From positions 62,001 through 126,000 of the forward strand of contig NZ_LMBZ01000004.1 of the NCBI RefSeq assembly GCF_001439635.1: a stretch of 64,000 nucleotides of DNA. The letters are read 5' to 3'. This document shows, piece after piece, positions 17,375 through 25,222 of this stretch (within the stretch, counting starts at the first letter, position 1; the number at the start of each line of letters is the position of its first letter). The notes under the pieces were generated by a model. It searched no databases, had not been told where the DNA came from, and saw only the letters and a list, made by a program, of their open reading frames with translations. Source of the stretch: Solibacillus cecembensis (GTDB taxonomy: Bacteria; Bacillota; Bacilli; Bacillales_A; Planococcaceae). The translations under genes were made by a program, and so were the position numbers.

Positions 17375-17719
17375 AATAAATTGCCTCCTCTTTAACAATG
17401 TTCTGTTAGCTAGTATTTCACACAGTTTTAAATATATTACTTTTGAATTTTGATTTCTTTTAGCTATTTTATATGGGTAATTTAAAATAACACAATCGCA
17501 TCTCTTTCTAATATTATTAATATACGCCATAGTATTTAGCTGTTTTTTATTACAATATAATCATAACATGGCACTATTATACAGTTCAACGTATAGTATT
17601 TTCAACATACAAAACAGTATTTTGATACCGTGACTTTAGAACTGTTAATTCACCATTTTACAACAAATAAGTTTATTTTAAATGCTTGTAAGCAGGAATT
17701 CTTTAATTTGTTTCTTCAA

Positions 17720-17805
17720 ACGCCCTCCACTTCTAGAAATGAGAAATAAATTCCGTGCATGCTTCTTAATTCCGTTGGGGTTCAAACCTCGGCGGATATT
17801 ATAAT
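17720..17805 (-). repeat. Copy (b) of the dispersed repeat, in a 576-bp non-coding gap
   Basis: On the minus strand ATCCGCCGAGGTTTGAACCCC is followed after a diverged insert of about 40 bases by TTTCTAGAAGTGGAGG. Copy (a) at 2193 reads ATCCACAGGGGTTTGAATCCCC then TATAGAAGTAGAAG, so the two share both ends. The rest of 17375-17950 is AT-rich and holds the chemoreceptor leader and a terminator; no gene is evident. A weak sigma-D-like pair (AAAA-N15-GCGTATAT, minus strand near 17510-17540) is possible for the chemoreceptor. Confidence 0.5.
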
Positions 17806-17877
17806 TTTTAGGGGAGCATCTATATTCATATTCATCCCCCGTTTAGTTAAATAAGACACTTCTATTTTAAGAAAAAT

Positions 17878-17919
17878 AAAACAGATATAGAAAAATGAGT
17901 CTTTTTCTATACCTGTTTT
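17878..17919 (-). terminator. Intrinsic terminator of the YdjM-like gene
   Basis: AAAACAG-TATAGAAAAA / TTTTTCTATA-CTGTTTT stem with one mismatch and a T-run on the minus strand, about 30 bp after the stop. Confidence 0.78.
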
Positions 17920-17950
17920 AATTTAGTAACTCCTTAAAAGCTCAGATTAC

Positions 17951-18439
17951 TTACGTTATATCCACCATTTCCATAATTATTTCATAACCAAAATACAGTG
18001 ACAGTAAACATAGCCCTGCAAAAATAACCTGCTCCACTTTGCCACCTGTTTTAATCGTGAGTGGAAAGCGGACTCTAATCTTTATCGGGAAAAACAACTT
18101 AATCCCCTGTCTCGTCCCCATATCGAGAATGAAATGACTAATTATACCCAAAAGTAGACCTAAAGTGAATGTCTTGTACGGTACGATAGCATTCATGAGC
18201 AGTGCCACACATAATAAAAAGAGCAAACTATGTGTGAAAGAGCGATGCCCAAATAGCTTATTGACCATTTTCGAACTAATGGGAAACGCTCGCCCAATTT
18301 TACTTCCGCCGTGGCATATATCGGGCAACAACGCACCGATAACACCTGCGCCTACCAATATAAGAGGATTGTCATTTGAAATTTGTGCAAAAGCAAGACT
18401 TGCTGTGATGCCCCCTACGATGTGTGTGTTCCCTAGCAT
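17951..18439 (-). CDS. YdjM-like membrane-bound metal-dependent hydrolase (DUF457)
   Basis: A 162-residue protein with three or four hydrophobic helices and the family's metal-ligand motifs: NTHIVGG near the start, LLPDICHGGSKIG (about 38-50), GHRSFTHS (about 64-71) and SHFILDMGT (about 100-108). Members are membrane-embedded phosphatase- or phospholipase-like hydrolases of unclear substrate; the E. coli homologue is under LexA control. A LexA-like box lies about 85 bp upstream here. Monocistronic. Confidence 0.88.
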   Translation of the reverse strand: MLGNTHIVGGITASLAFAQISNDNPLILVGAGVIGALLPDICHGGSKIGRAFPISSKMVNKLFGHRSFTHSLLFLLCVALLMNAIVPYKTFTLGLLLGIISHFILDMGTRQGIKLFFPIKIRVRFPLTIKTGGKVEQVIFAGLCLLSLYFGYEIIMEMVDIT

Positions 18440-18520
18440 AAGTCCCTAATTCTCCTTGCCTGTTGATAAATTGTACACTCTTAATTTAACACAGTTGCAG
18501 CAAAAAGAGAACATACATTC

Positions 18521-18534
18521 CGAATACATGTTCA
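18521..18534. promoter_or_regulatory. Candidate LexA (DinR) box upstream of the YdjM-like gene
   Basis: CGAATACATGTTCA matches 12 of 14 positions of the Bacillus SOS box CGAAC-RNRY-GTTYG. An adjacent partly overlapping half (GAACATACATTC) makes a larger GAACAT/ATGTTC dyad. Regulation is inferred. Confidence 0.4.
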
Positions 18535-18632
18535 TATTCAGTTAGACTTCTATAATACAAGGTCCATTGCGCACTCACAATTTAGGTTGGTTATTCAATG
18601 AAATCCGATGAAAAAGCTTCAGTCAATTTCCT

Positions 18633-19136
18633 TCACAAAAGACTCATTATCTCTTTTATTTGTTCGATATGTCGCTGCTCATGCAAATAAATTTGTTCAA
18701 TCCATTGATCCAGTCGCAATTCACCAAGAGCCGGGTGCTTCACTGATTTTTTCTCTAGTATCGATTTATCTTCTACCGTACTAAGTAACGTATTTAACTT
18801 TATTCGTGAATCATTTAGCAAAGCTATTAATTGCTGTATTTCAAATGATTTCGTATCAGGTTCAACGATTTTTGGGGCTAACGTTTTCTTTGTTCTATCT
18901 AATATAAATAACTCTACTTTTTTACGCTCTGATTGCGTAGGTTCACCTGCTTTTAACCCCCAGGCAATCGCTTTTATAGTAGACTCTTCTACTAAAACGA
19001 GGTGATGGCAAACTTGTGCAATACTCCAGCTATCTAGATTAGATTTCCAATTTAACTGATTCACATTTAATGAATCAATCTCGTTCATTAGATGATTTCT
19101 CGTTTCGGCCAAATGATCATTGCCTATTTTACTCAT
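18633..19136 (-). CDS. DinB-family protein (putative metal-dependent hydrolase or thiol transferase fold)
   Basis: A 167-residue four-helix-bundle protein with the DinB-like metal-ligand histidines: SWSIAQVCHHLVLVEE (about 48-62) and IYLHEQRHIEQI near the C-terminus. The fold is shared by bacillithiol/mycothiol transferases and many uncharacterised proteins, so the activity cannot be specified. The frame is open 30 codons further upstream, but the start at 19136 (MSKIGND) gives the usual family length and follows GGGGAGA. Monocistronic. Confidence 0.82.
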   Translation of the reverse strand: MSKIGNDHLAETRNHLMNEIDSLNVNQLNWKSNLDSWSIAQVCHHLVLVEESTIKAIAWGLKAGEPTQSERKKVELFILDRTKKTLAPKIVEPDTKSFEIQQLIALLNDSRIKLNTLLSTVEDKSILEKKSVKHPALGELRLDQWIEQIYLHEQRHIEQIKEIMSLL

Positions 19137-19265
19137 ATTCTCTCCCCATCCCATCTCTAATAAATGTTTCAAGATTCCACTCCTCAGTATATTACTTATA
19201 ATGAAAAATATTACACTAAATTCCATTCTATAATTAACAGATTATCTCAACAAAATGGGTGTGTT

Positions 19266-19294
19266 TTGACGAACTTTCGAAAATCAGCTATTCT
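19266..19294 (+). promoter_or_regulatory. Sigma-A promoter of the mepB-like gene
   Basis: TTGACG (19266-19271), 17-bp spacer, TATTCT (19289-19294), about 27 bp before the ATG. Confidence 0.65.
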
Positions 19295-19320
19295 AGCATA
19301 AATAGAGAAGGAGCATACAT

Positions 19321-19854
19321 ATGAATACATTTTCTCAAGCATTCACCTACATAAATGAAGTTTTTTACGAACCTAATCACCTTACTGTAAAAGATATCCA
19401 AGAAGAGACCCAAAATTCGGAATATGGAGCCGGAGTATTTCAGTTGAATTGTACATCCGTTCGATTTAGAGTGGCCAAGATCACCCCTACTAAAATTGGG
19501 CAATTTGTTGCCTTTTGGGTGAAAGATGCGACAAATAAAAACCAAGCATTTTCAGTGGAAAACGCTCCAGATTTATTAGTAATCAATACGTTTTCCAATG
19601 ATCAGCAATATTTTGGGCAATTTGTATTTCCAAAAGACGTGCTTGTTAAACACAATATCCTCAAAACAGCTACTACAAAAGGAAAAATGGCCATGAGGGT
19701 TTATCCAAGTTGGGATACGCCGACTAGCAAACAGGCAATCGCTACTCAAAAATGGCAACTACCTTATTTTGTTGAGGTAGGTCCTAACAATAGCTTAAAC
19801 GTACAAGACCTAGTAAGGCTTTATGCCAGGTACATAGATAATCACATAACCTAG
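19321..19854 (+). CDS. MepB family protein
   Basis: A 177-residue soluble protein of the MepB family, recognised by EYGAGVFQLNCTSVRFRVAK then ITPTKIGQFVAFW, and by the pattern FVFPKDVLVKHNIL ... KMAMRVYPSW. In Staphylococcus the namesake lies in the mepRAB multidrug-efflux operon, but its biochemical role is unknown. Here it stands alone, without MepR or MepA. AGAAGGAG precedes the ATG by about 6 bases. Confidence 0.82.
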   Translation: MNTFSQAFTYINEVFYEPNHLTVKDIQEETQNSEYGAGVFQLNCTSVRFRVAKITPTKIGQFVAFWVKDATNKNQAFSVENAPDLLVINTFSNDQQYFGQFVFPKDVLVKHNILKTATTKGKMAMRVYPSWDTPTSKQAIATQKWQLPYFVEVGPNNSLNVQDLVRLYARYIDNHIT

Positions 19855-19954
19855 CACAAATAAAAGACACATCTCCCGAAGTAATAAACAGACTTTTAGA
19901 CTTCCAATTTTCTTTTCGCTATAATAGAACAACATTACTAAATAGAGGTGTTTT

Positions 19955-20503
19955 ATGAGTATTTATAATTATTTAGCGAAAAAGGCAAACGGTGACATTT
20001 TATCTATGCAGACCTATCGAGGAAAAGTTATGTTAATCGCGAACACAGCGAGTCAGTGTCAATTTACATATCAATATGAAGATTTGCAAAAACTATATGC
20101 CAAATACGCCTCGCAAGGTTTTGAAGTTTTATCATTCCCTTGCGATCAGTTTGGCAATCAAAATCCCGAAAACGGTGAACAATCTGCTGTGCAATGCATG
20201 GGTCAATTCGGTGTAACTTACCCGATTTTTGACAAAGTGCAAGTGAATGGCGACATGACACATCCGTTATTCAATTACTTAAAACATGAAGTGGATGCAG
20301 CACCAATGACAAAAGACACGATGCAGCAAAAAATATTGTACAACCGGATTGAAGAACATTATCCTGATTATTTACTCGGGCATAATATTCGCTGGAATTT
20401 CACAAAGTTTTTAGTAGATCAACAAGGTAAAGTAATTGCTCGTTTTGAACCAGATGCATCCATGCTTGATATTGAAAATGCGATTCAACAATTATTGGCT
20501 TGA
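19955..20503 (+). CDS. Glutathione peroxidase-family thiol peroxidase (copy 2, with insertion)
   Basis: A 182-residue peroxidase with peroxidatic Cys35 in NTASQCQFT, the canonical SFPCDQFGNQ motif (Cys63, Gln65), a probable resolving Cys near 81 (AVQCMGQFG), and RWNFTKF near the C-terminus. Compared with copy 1 (5614) it carries an extra helical segment of about 25 residues (VDAAPMTKDTMQQKILYNRI) before the final Trp motif. A TATAAT (19920-19925) with a poor -35 lies 30 bp upstream. It is probably thioredoxin-dependent. Confidence 0.92.
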   Translation: MSIYNYLAKKANGDILSMQTYRGKVMLIANTASQCQFTYQYEDLQKLYAKYASQGFEVLSFPCDQFGNQNPENGEQSAVQCMGQFGVTYPIFDKVQVNGDMTHPLFNYLKHEVDAAPMTKDTMQQKILYNRIEEHYPDYLLGHNIRWNFTKFLVDQQGKVIARFEPDASMLDIENAIQQLLA

Positions 20504-20508
20504 TTCAT

Positions 20509-20546
20509 AAAAAAGGAGCTACCCATATACAGAGTAGCTCCTTTTT
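20509..20546. terminator. Bidirectional terminator between gpx copy 2 and cdaR
   Basis: Perfect 13-bp stem AAAAAGGAGCTAC / GTAGCTCCTTTTT with an 11-base loop between convergent genes. Confidence 0.88.
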
Positions 20547-20559
20547 GCTTTGCTTTCAT

Positions 20560-21633
20560 TTACACTGGCTGCTCAGCTAACAAGAAGGCGAGCTGAATGA
20601 TACTAGCATCTTCAAATGATTGAGGATTGTAACCAATTAAACGCTCTACCTTTTTCAAACGATAGCTTAATGTATGACGGTGAATTTGCAGTTCCTTTGC
20701 CGCCGTCGATATTTCTAAATTACACTCAAAGAATTTTTTCAGCGTATGTATTAATTTATCATCCAACTGTTCGACCGTTTTTTGATGGAAAATAGCTACT
20801 TGCTCGTATTTTTTACGCTGAAGCAATGTATATACCTCGATTTCTTCAAATGTCACAATCACTTGACGTTGGTGCGAAAATGCAAGCGCAAACTTGGCAG
20901 CCTCATAAGCTTTTTTCAGCATGGAAATTTCCTCAATAGCCATGCTAATCCCTATTGGTACATGAAACAGCTGCTGAATTTTAGAGAGCTTTTTGATAAA
21001 TTGATTCAACGGATATGTGTGACCGACTAATATATAATACGTCGTTAAATTTAGCTGACCAAATAGCACAGGCTGACGGTAGAGCATTTCCTCAAGCTTT
21101 AAGTATATTTTATTGGAAGCGGTCATCGTCGTTTCTTCTATTAATAAAAAATGAAAGGGGCCTACGAGTGGAAATGGTAATTTATTAATTCTGTGCTGTA
21201 ATGTTGGAGTGAGCGTCGTCGTTTCAAGAAGTGCCTTCACTAACAGCTCACTATTTTTTTGCTGCCATTCACTTTCTGACTCCATAAATGCCTGATGAAT
21301 AATCATTTCCGTTGTTAGTTGGACAAGTTGTGCAATTTCTTCTAATTCTTTCGGCTTACCCGTAATCCCAATAACTCCTACAACCCTCTCATTGTAAGTC
21401 AATGGTAGATTAATGCCTGGCTTACAGTTTGGATATTTGTCACGTTGATTTTCTTCGATCATTACTACCTGCTTACTTCTAACTACTTCTAACGCGCCAT
21501 CGTGTAAGGAATCAATTCGATTTTTTTCACCAGAAGCTAAAATAACTCCATCTAAATCGATTACATTGATATTATAATGCAGACGCATAGAGGTTTGTTT
21601 CACAATTTCTTCTGCCAATTTTATGGATAGCAT
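20560..21633 (-). CDS. CdaR-type sugar diacid/glycerate regulator
   Basis: A 357-residue regulator of the CdaR (SdaR/PucR-like) family. The N-terminal diacid-recognition domain (about 1-130) begins MLSIKLAEEIVKQTSMRLHY and includes LPLTYNERVVGVIGITGKP. A central GGDEF-like region follows, and the C-terminal helix-turn-helix (about 300-350) contains AAKELQIHRHTLSYRLKKVE. In E. coli CdaR activates glucarate/galactarate and glycerate genes. It is divergent from a glycerate kinase and a GntP permease, so it probably activates them in response to glycerate or a sugar diacid. Confidence 0.9.
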   Translation of the reverse strand: MLSIKLAEEIVKQTSMRLHYNINVIDLDGVILASGEKNRIDSLHDGALEVVRSKQVVMIEENQRDKYPNCKPGINLPLTYNERVVGVIGITGKPKELEEIAQLVQLTTEMIIHQAFMESESEWQQKNSELLVKALLETTTLTPTLQHRINKLPFPLVGPFHFLLIEETTMTASNKIYLKLEEMLYRQPVLFGQLNLTTYYILVGHTYPLNQFIKKLSKIQQLFHVPIGISMAIEEISMLKKAYEAAKFALAFSHQRQVIVTFEEIEVYTLLQRKKYEQVAIFHQKTVEQLDDKLIHTLKKFFECNLEISTAAKELQIHRHTLSYRLKKVERLIGYNPQSFEDASIIQLAFLLAEQPV

Positions 21634-21716
21634 TTATACACCTCGTATAAAATATAATCTGTAATAATACAATTTAATTATACAGTAAACATAATGATAT
21701 ATGATCTAAATATTCT

Positions 21717-21740
21717 TATAATAGGCACAAGCGCTTAAAG
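21717..21740 (+). promoter_or_regulatory. Probable regulated promoter of the glycerate kinase operon, with cre-like sequence
   Basis: TATAAT (21717-21722) has no recognisable -35, as expected for an activator-dependent promoter. Just downstream, around 21730, lies AAGCGCTT, which resembles the core of a CcpA cre site but matches its flanks poorly. Confidence 0.4.
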
Positions 21741-21750
21741 GGGGAACAAA

Positions 21751-22872
21751 ATGAATATTTTGATTAGTCCGGATTCTTTTAAAGGTACCTTATCCGCATC
21801 AGAAGCTGCAGATTCTATAGAAAAAGGCATTAAACGAGCATTACCTCACTGTAAAACAGAAAAATTACCAATAGCTGATGGTGGAGAAGGAACAATGGAG
21901 GCACTTGTTTCAGCTACGAATGGCCACTTTGTACAACGAATTGTACATGATCCATTGCACCGCCCTCATGAAGCGACATATGGAGTTCTTGGTAATAATC
22001 ACACTTGCGTCATCGAAATGGCCCAAGCTTCGGGGATTACACTGTTACATAACAGTGAAAAACAGCCCCATATTGCTTCATCTGTTGGAACCGGCGAACT
22101 TATCCAACATGCACTAAACGATGGCTATCGCGACTTTATTATTTGCATCGGTGGAAGTGCTACGAATGATGGTGGTGTCGGTATGCTCCGCGCACTCGGA
22201 TTACAGTTAAATGACGAGTCAGGAGAGCCAGTTGAGGCATCGATATTTGGTTTACAGAGCTTTGCTAGTCTCGATTTTTCCACGTGGGATTCACGAATTG
22301 CCGACTCACGCTTCATCGTCGCCTGCGATGTAGATAATCCGCTTATTGGTGAAGATGGGGCGACCGCTATTTTCGGTCCACAAAAAGGCGTTTTACAAAA
22401 AGACATCCCCTTATTCGATGGGGCCCTACAACATTGGGCTGATATCGTTGAACAAACGACAGGCATTCATTTGCATACACGAAAAGGTGCTGGTGCGGCT
22501 GGCGGGATGGGTGGTGCACTTATCGCCTTTTGTCAGGCACAATTTCAACAAGGTATTGAGCTCGTATTACAACAAGTAGCGCTTGAACAAAAATTAGCCC
22601 ATGTTGATTTAGTTATTACTGGCGAAGGTAAATCCGATGGGCAAACATTGCACGGGAAAGCCCCGTACGGCGTCGCACAAAAGGCGAAAGCCCAGCAAAT
22701 TCCGACGCTTTTAGTGTCAGCTATTATCGAAGACTTTGAGCAGCTTCAGGGAAACTTTCAATATATGACTTCCATTGTCAATGATACAGTGACAGTTGAT
22801 GAAGCACTTTCAAAACCAGCTGAACTTTTAGAACAATGTGTCGCAAATTTCTTTACCAATACAAAACTATAG
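21751..22872 (+). CDS. glxK: Glycerate kinase
   Basis: A 373-residue type-I glycerate kinase (GarK/GlxK family) that phosphorylates D-glycerate with ATP. Visible motifs: ISPDSFKGTLSASEAA at the start, PIADGGEGTMEAL (about 42-54), GGSATNDGGVGML (about 135-147), ACDVDNPL, GAGAAGGMGGAL and TGEGKSDGQTLHGKAP. Alternative symbols are garK and yxaA. GGGGGAAC precedes the ATG. A permease gene follows after 13 bp. Divergent from the CdaR regulator. Confidence 0.92.
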   Translation: MNILISPDSFKGTLSASEAADSIEKGIKRALPHCKTEKLPIADGGEGTMEALVSATNGHFVQRIVHDPLHRPHEATYGVLGNNHTCVIEMAQASGITLLHNSEKQPHIASSVGTGELIQHALNDGYRDFIICIGGSATNDGGVGMLRALGLQLNDESGEPVEASIFGLQSFASLDFSTWDSRIADSRFIVACDVDNPLIGEDGATAIFGPQKGVLQKDIPLFDGALQHWADIVEQTTGIHLHTRKGAGAAGGMGGALIAFCQAQFQQGIELVLQQVALEQKLAHVDLVITGEGKSDGQTLHGKAPYGVAQKAKAQQIPTLLVSAIIEDFEQLQGNFQYMTSIVNDTVTVDEALSKPAELLEQCVANFFTNTKL

Positions 22873-22885
22873 GGAGTGAAGGAGA

Positions 22886-24232
22886 ATGTTATTTTTCATT
22901 ATTTTACTAGGGGTATTATTTGTTGTATTCGCAACGGCTAAGTTGAAACTCCATCCATTTCTAGCATTAATTTTTAGTTCATTCTTTGTTGGTATTGCAA
23001 GCGGGATGCCACTGTTAGACGTTGTAACAAATATTAATACGGGCTTTGGCAGCTTGATGACAAGCATCGGGATTGTGATCGTGGCAGGAACGATGATTGG
23101 AGTAATTTTAGAGCGCTCAGGTGCTGCGTATCGTATGGCTGAAGTAGTACTGCGCCTCGTTGGGGAAAAGCACCCGCAATTAGCGATGTCTATTATTGGC
23201 TACATTGTATCCATTCCCGTATTTTGTGATTCAGGCTTCATTATTTTATCAAGCTTACAAAAATCATTAGCTAAGCGTGCAAAAGTAACAATTGCCTCTA
23301 TGGGAGTTGCCTTAGCAACGGGCTTATTTGCAACGCATGTTCTTGTTCCACCAACACCAGGCCCAATTGCAGCGGCAGGAAATATCGGCGCTTCACAATA
23401 TTTGGGGACAATTATACTTGTTGGTTTACTCGTTGCCATTCCAGCAACATTCGTTGGTTATTTATGGGCTGTAAAAGTAGCCAGTAAAATTGAGGTTCCA
23501 TTAGATAAAGAAGATGCAATGGATTACGAGGATGTCATCAAATCATTTGGAAAAATGCCTTCTACATTTAGCGCGTTCTTCCCAATCGTATTACCAATTA
23601 TCTTAATTGGAATCGGTTCGATTGCTGCACTTGTCGGGGATCCAGAATCGACATTCAATATGATTTTACGCTTCATTGGTAGTCCCATCGTCGCATTATT
23701 AATGGGCGTTTTAGCAGCATTCCCACTAATGCCAAACTTTAAAGAAGAAACGCTGACAGGCTGGGTTGGTGATAGCTTAAAAGATGCTGCGCCGATTTTA
23801 TTAATTACAGCAGCGGGTGGCTCATTCGGAACAATTATTAAAGAAACAGGTATTGGCGAAATGCTACAAAAAATGGATTTGGGGTCTTTATCAGAAGGCG
23901 CATTATTTTTACTCGTGCCGTTTTTAATTGCAGCTGCGTTAAAAACAGCACAAGGTTCATCGACAACTGCGTTAGTTATTACATCTACTTTAATCGCACC
24001 GATGCTTGTAACAGCTGGTGTGGAGGGCGCATTCCCATTAGCACTTGTTGTGATGGCTATTGGTGCGGGTGCCATGACTGTTTCACATGTTAATGATAGT
24101 TTCTTCTGGGTCATTGCACAATATAGCGGCATGACAGTCACACAAGCCTATAAAGCACAAACAATGGCAACTTTATTACAAGGATTGACAACTATCTCGA
24201 TTTCTATTATTTTATGGCTAATCTTTGTTTAA
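22886..24232 (+). CDS. GntP-family permease (gluconate/glycerate type)
   Basis: A 448-residue transporter with about 12 hydrophobic segments and GntP-family markers: HPFLALIFSSFFVGIASGMP, PVFCDSGFIILSSL, ATGLFATHVLVPPTPGPIAA, and SHVNDSFFWVIAQYSGMT near the C-terminus. GntP proteins are proton symporters for gluconate and related acids. Coupling to glycerate kinase and CdaR suggests glycerate as substrate. AAGGAGA lies before the ATG; a terminator follows. Confidence 0.92.
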   Translation: MLFFIILLGVLFVVFATAKLKLHPFLALIFSSFFVGIASGMPLLDVVTNINTGFGSLMTSIGIVIVAGTMIGVILERSGAAYRMAEVVLRLVGEKHPQLAMSIIGYIVSIPVFCDSGFIILSSLQKSLAKRAKVTIASMGVALATGLFATHVLVPPTPGPIAAAGNIGASQYLGTIILVGLLVAIPATFVGYLWAVKVASKIEVPLDKEDAMDYEDVIKSFGKMPSTFSAFFPIVLPIILIGIGSIAALVGDPESTFNMILRFIGSPIVALLMGVLAAFPLMPNFKEETLTGWVGDSLKDAAPILLITAAGGSFGTIIKETGIGEMLQKMDLGSLSEGALFLLVPFLIAAALKTAQGSSTTALVITSTLIAPMLVTAGVEGAFPLALVVMAIGAGAMTVSHVNDSFFWVIAQYSGMTVTQAYKAQTMATLLQGLTTISISIILWLIFV

Positions 24233-24287
24233 CTTTAAGTTCCAATGAAAAACAGCTGTTAACTCCTATTATTCACTTACAGACAGA

Positions 24288-24332
24288 AATCCCACTAAGC
24301 TGAAATTTATGCTCAGTGGGATTCTCCTTTTC
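24288..24332 (+). terminator. Probable terminator of the glxK-gntP operon
   Basis: AATCCCACT-AGC / GCT-AGTGGGATT stem with one mismatch, followed by the weak T-tract TCTCCTTTT. Confidence 0.65.
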
Positions 24333-24380
24333 ACTTAAAAGATGAGAAAAGAATTCATTTCTATTAAGATTAGTTCTCTT

Positions 24381-24509
24381 TTACATTTCAATCAATAACA
24401 GTTGCTTTAACATACGTTGCGCATTGTAGTGACTTTCTCTATAATTTTCCTGCAATAGCTTTAGCCTAATAATCATTTGTGCACACAGTGCAGAATAATT
24501 ACTTTCAAA
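24381..24509 (-). pseudogene. Possible gene remnant (42-codon open stretch with no start)
   Basis: Between an in-frame TAG and TAA the minus strand reads FESNYSALCAQMIIRLKLLQ then ENYRESHYNAQRMLKQLLLI, which looks like a coding helical segment rather than random DNA. It has no start codon or ribosome site and I cannot name the family. It could be a decayed regulator end or chance. Confidence 0.2.
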
Positions 24510-24929
24510 CTATTTGTTTGTAAATTCTAATTCTTTCGGTGGCTCCCCCTTCTTATTCATCAAGCGCATGCGGATCGGTTCAATTTTCAGCGTTAACATT
24601 TCATCATTAGTACCGATAAATATGCCTGAAAAAATTTCGGCGAGCTTGTTTTTTATGCTCTCATCTTCAAACGTTACCACTTTGCCCTCGATTTCTACAT
24701 ATGCATCACCAAATCCGTTATTTTCGTAGCCGTATAAAATATGTGTATACGGATTGTTTTGCAGTTCTTCTACTTTTTCAGAATGTTTACTTGTGACCGT
24801 ATATAACACGAAGTCTTCATGCTGAAATGTCATATAGCGAGAATATGGTTTCCCATTCCTTACAGTAGCCATCGTCCCTATTTTTTCACGATTTAATACC
24901 TCGAGTATTTCATCACGTACAGAAGTCAT
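24510..24929 (-). CDS. Pyridoxamine 5'-phosphate oxidase-fold (general stress protein 26-like) protein
   Basis: A 139-residue split-barrel flavin-binding-fold protein: EILEVLNREKIGTMATVRNG at the N-terminus, YTVTSKHSEKVEELQNNPY in the middle, and YVEIEGKVVTFED. Short members of this fold bind FMN, F420 or heme and are often induced by general stress; they are not the biosynthetic PdxH. The frame opens six codons earlier (GTG at 24947), but AAAGGATGGG inside that extension is the ribosome site of the ATG at 24929. Monocistronic. Confidence 0.85.
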   Translation of the reverse strand: MTSVRDEILEVLNREKIGTMATVRNGKPYSRYMTFQHEDFVLYTVTSKHSEKVEELQNNPYTHILYGYENNGFGDAYVEIEGKVVTFEDESIKNKLAEIFSGIFIGTNDEMLTLKIEPIRMRLMNKKGEPPKELEFTNK

Positions 24930-25145
24930 TTCATCCCATCCTTTCACATTTCAATATTAACTTGCCCTTCCTTGCCTATATTAAACGGTTTTGTTTGAAA
25001 AATAAGAGATGGATGTTCGGATAGTGAAGCAAGAATTTTTTAAAGTGAATAATATGAAATGTAGCGTATTTCTATAATTAAAAAAAGATGGGGATGCACA
25101 TATAATGGTTTGTACACACTTTGAAGAAGGCGATCGCCCCAAAAT

Positions 25146-25210
25146 AAAAAGCACTACACATCCATCGGTTCTTCATCATTGTGAGAACCGCCGACATGTA
25201 GTGCTTTTAT
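25146..25210 (-). terminator. Terminator of the second chemoreceptor gene
   Basis: AAAAGCACTACA / TGTAGTGCTTTT outer stem with a second internal stem CGGTTCT / AGAACCG, T-runs on both sides; it ends 13 bp after the stop codon. Confidence 0.8.
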
Positions 25211-25222
25211 AATCGATTTAAT

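Noticed and set aside
19288..19545. 85-codon minus-strand frame opposite the mepB-like gene
   Set aside because: Antisense to a gene with clear family motifs; no independent evidence of coding.
23524..24141. 205-codon minus-strand frame opposite the GntP permease
   Set aside because: Long antisense frames are common opposite membrane-protein genes with biased codons; no motif in the translation.
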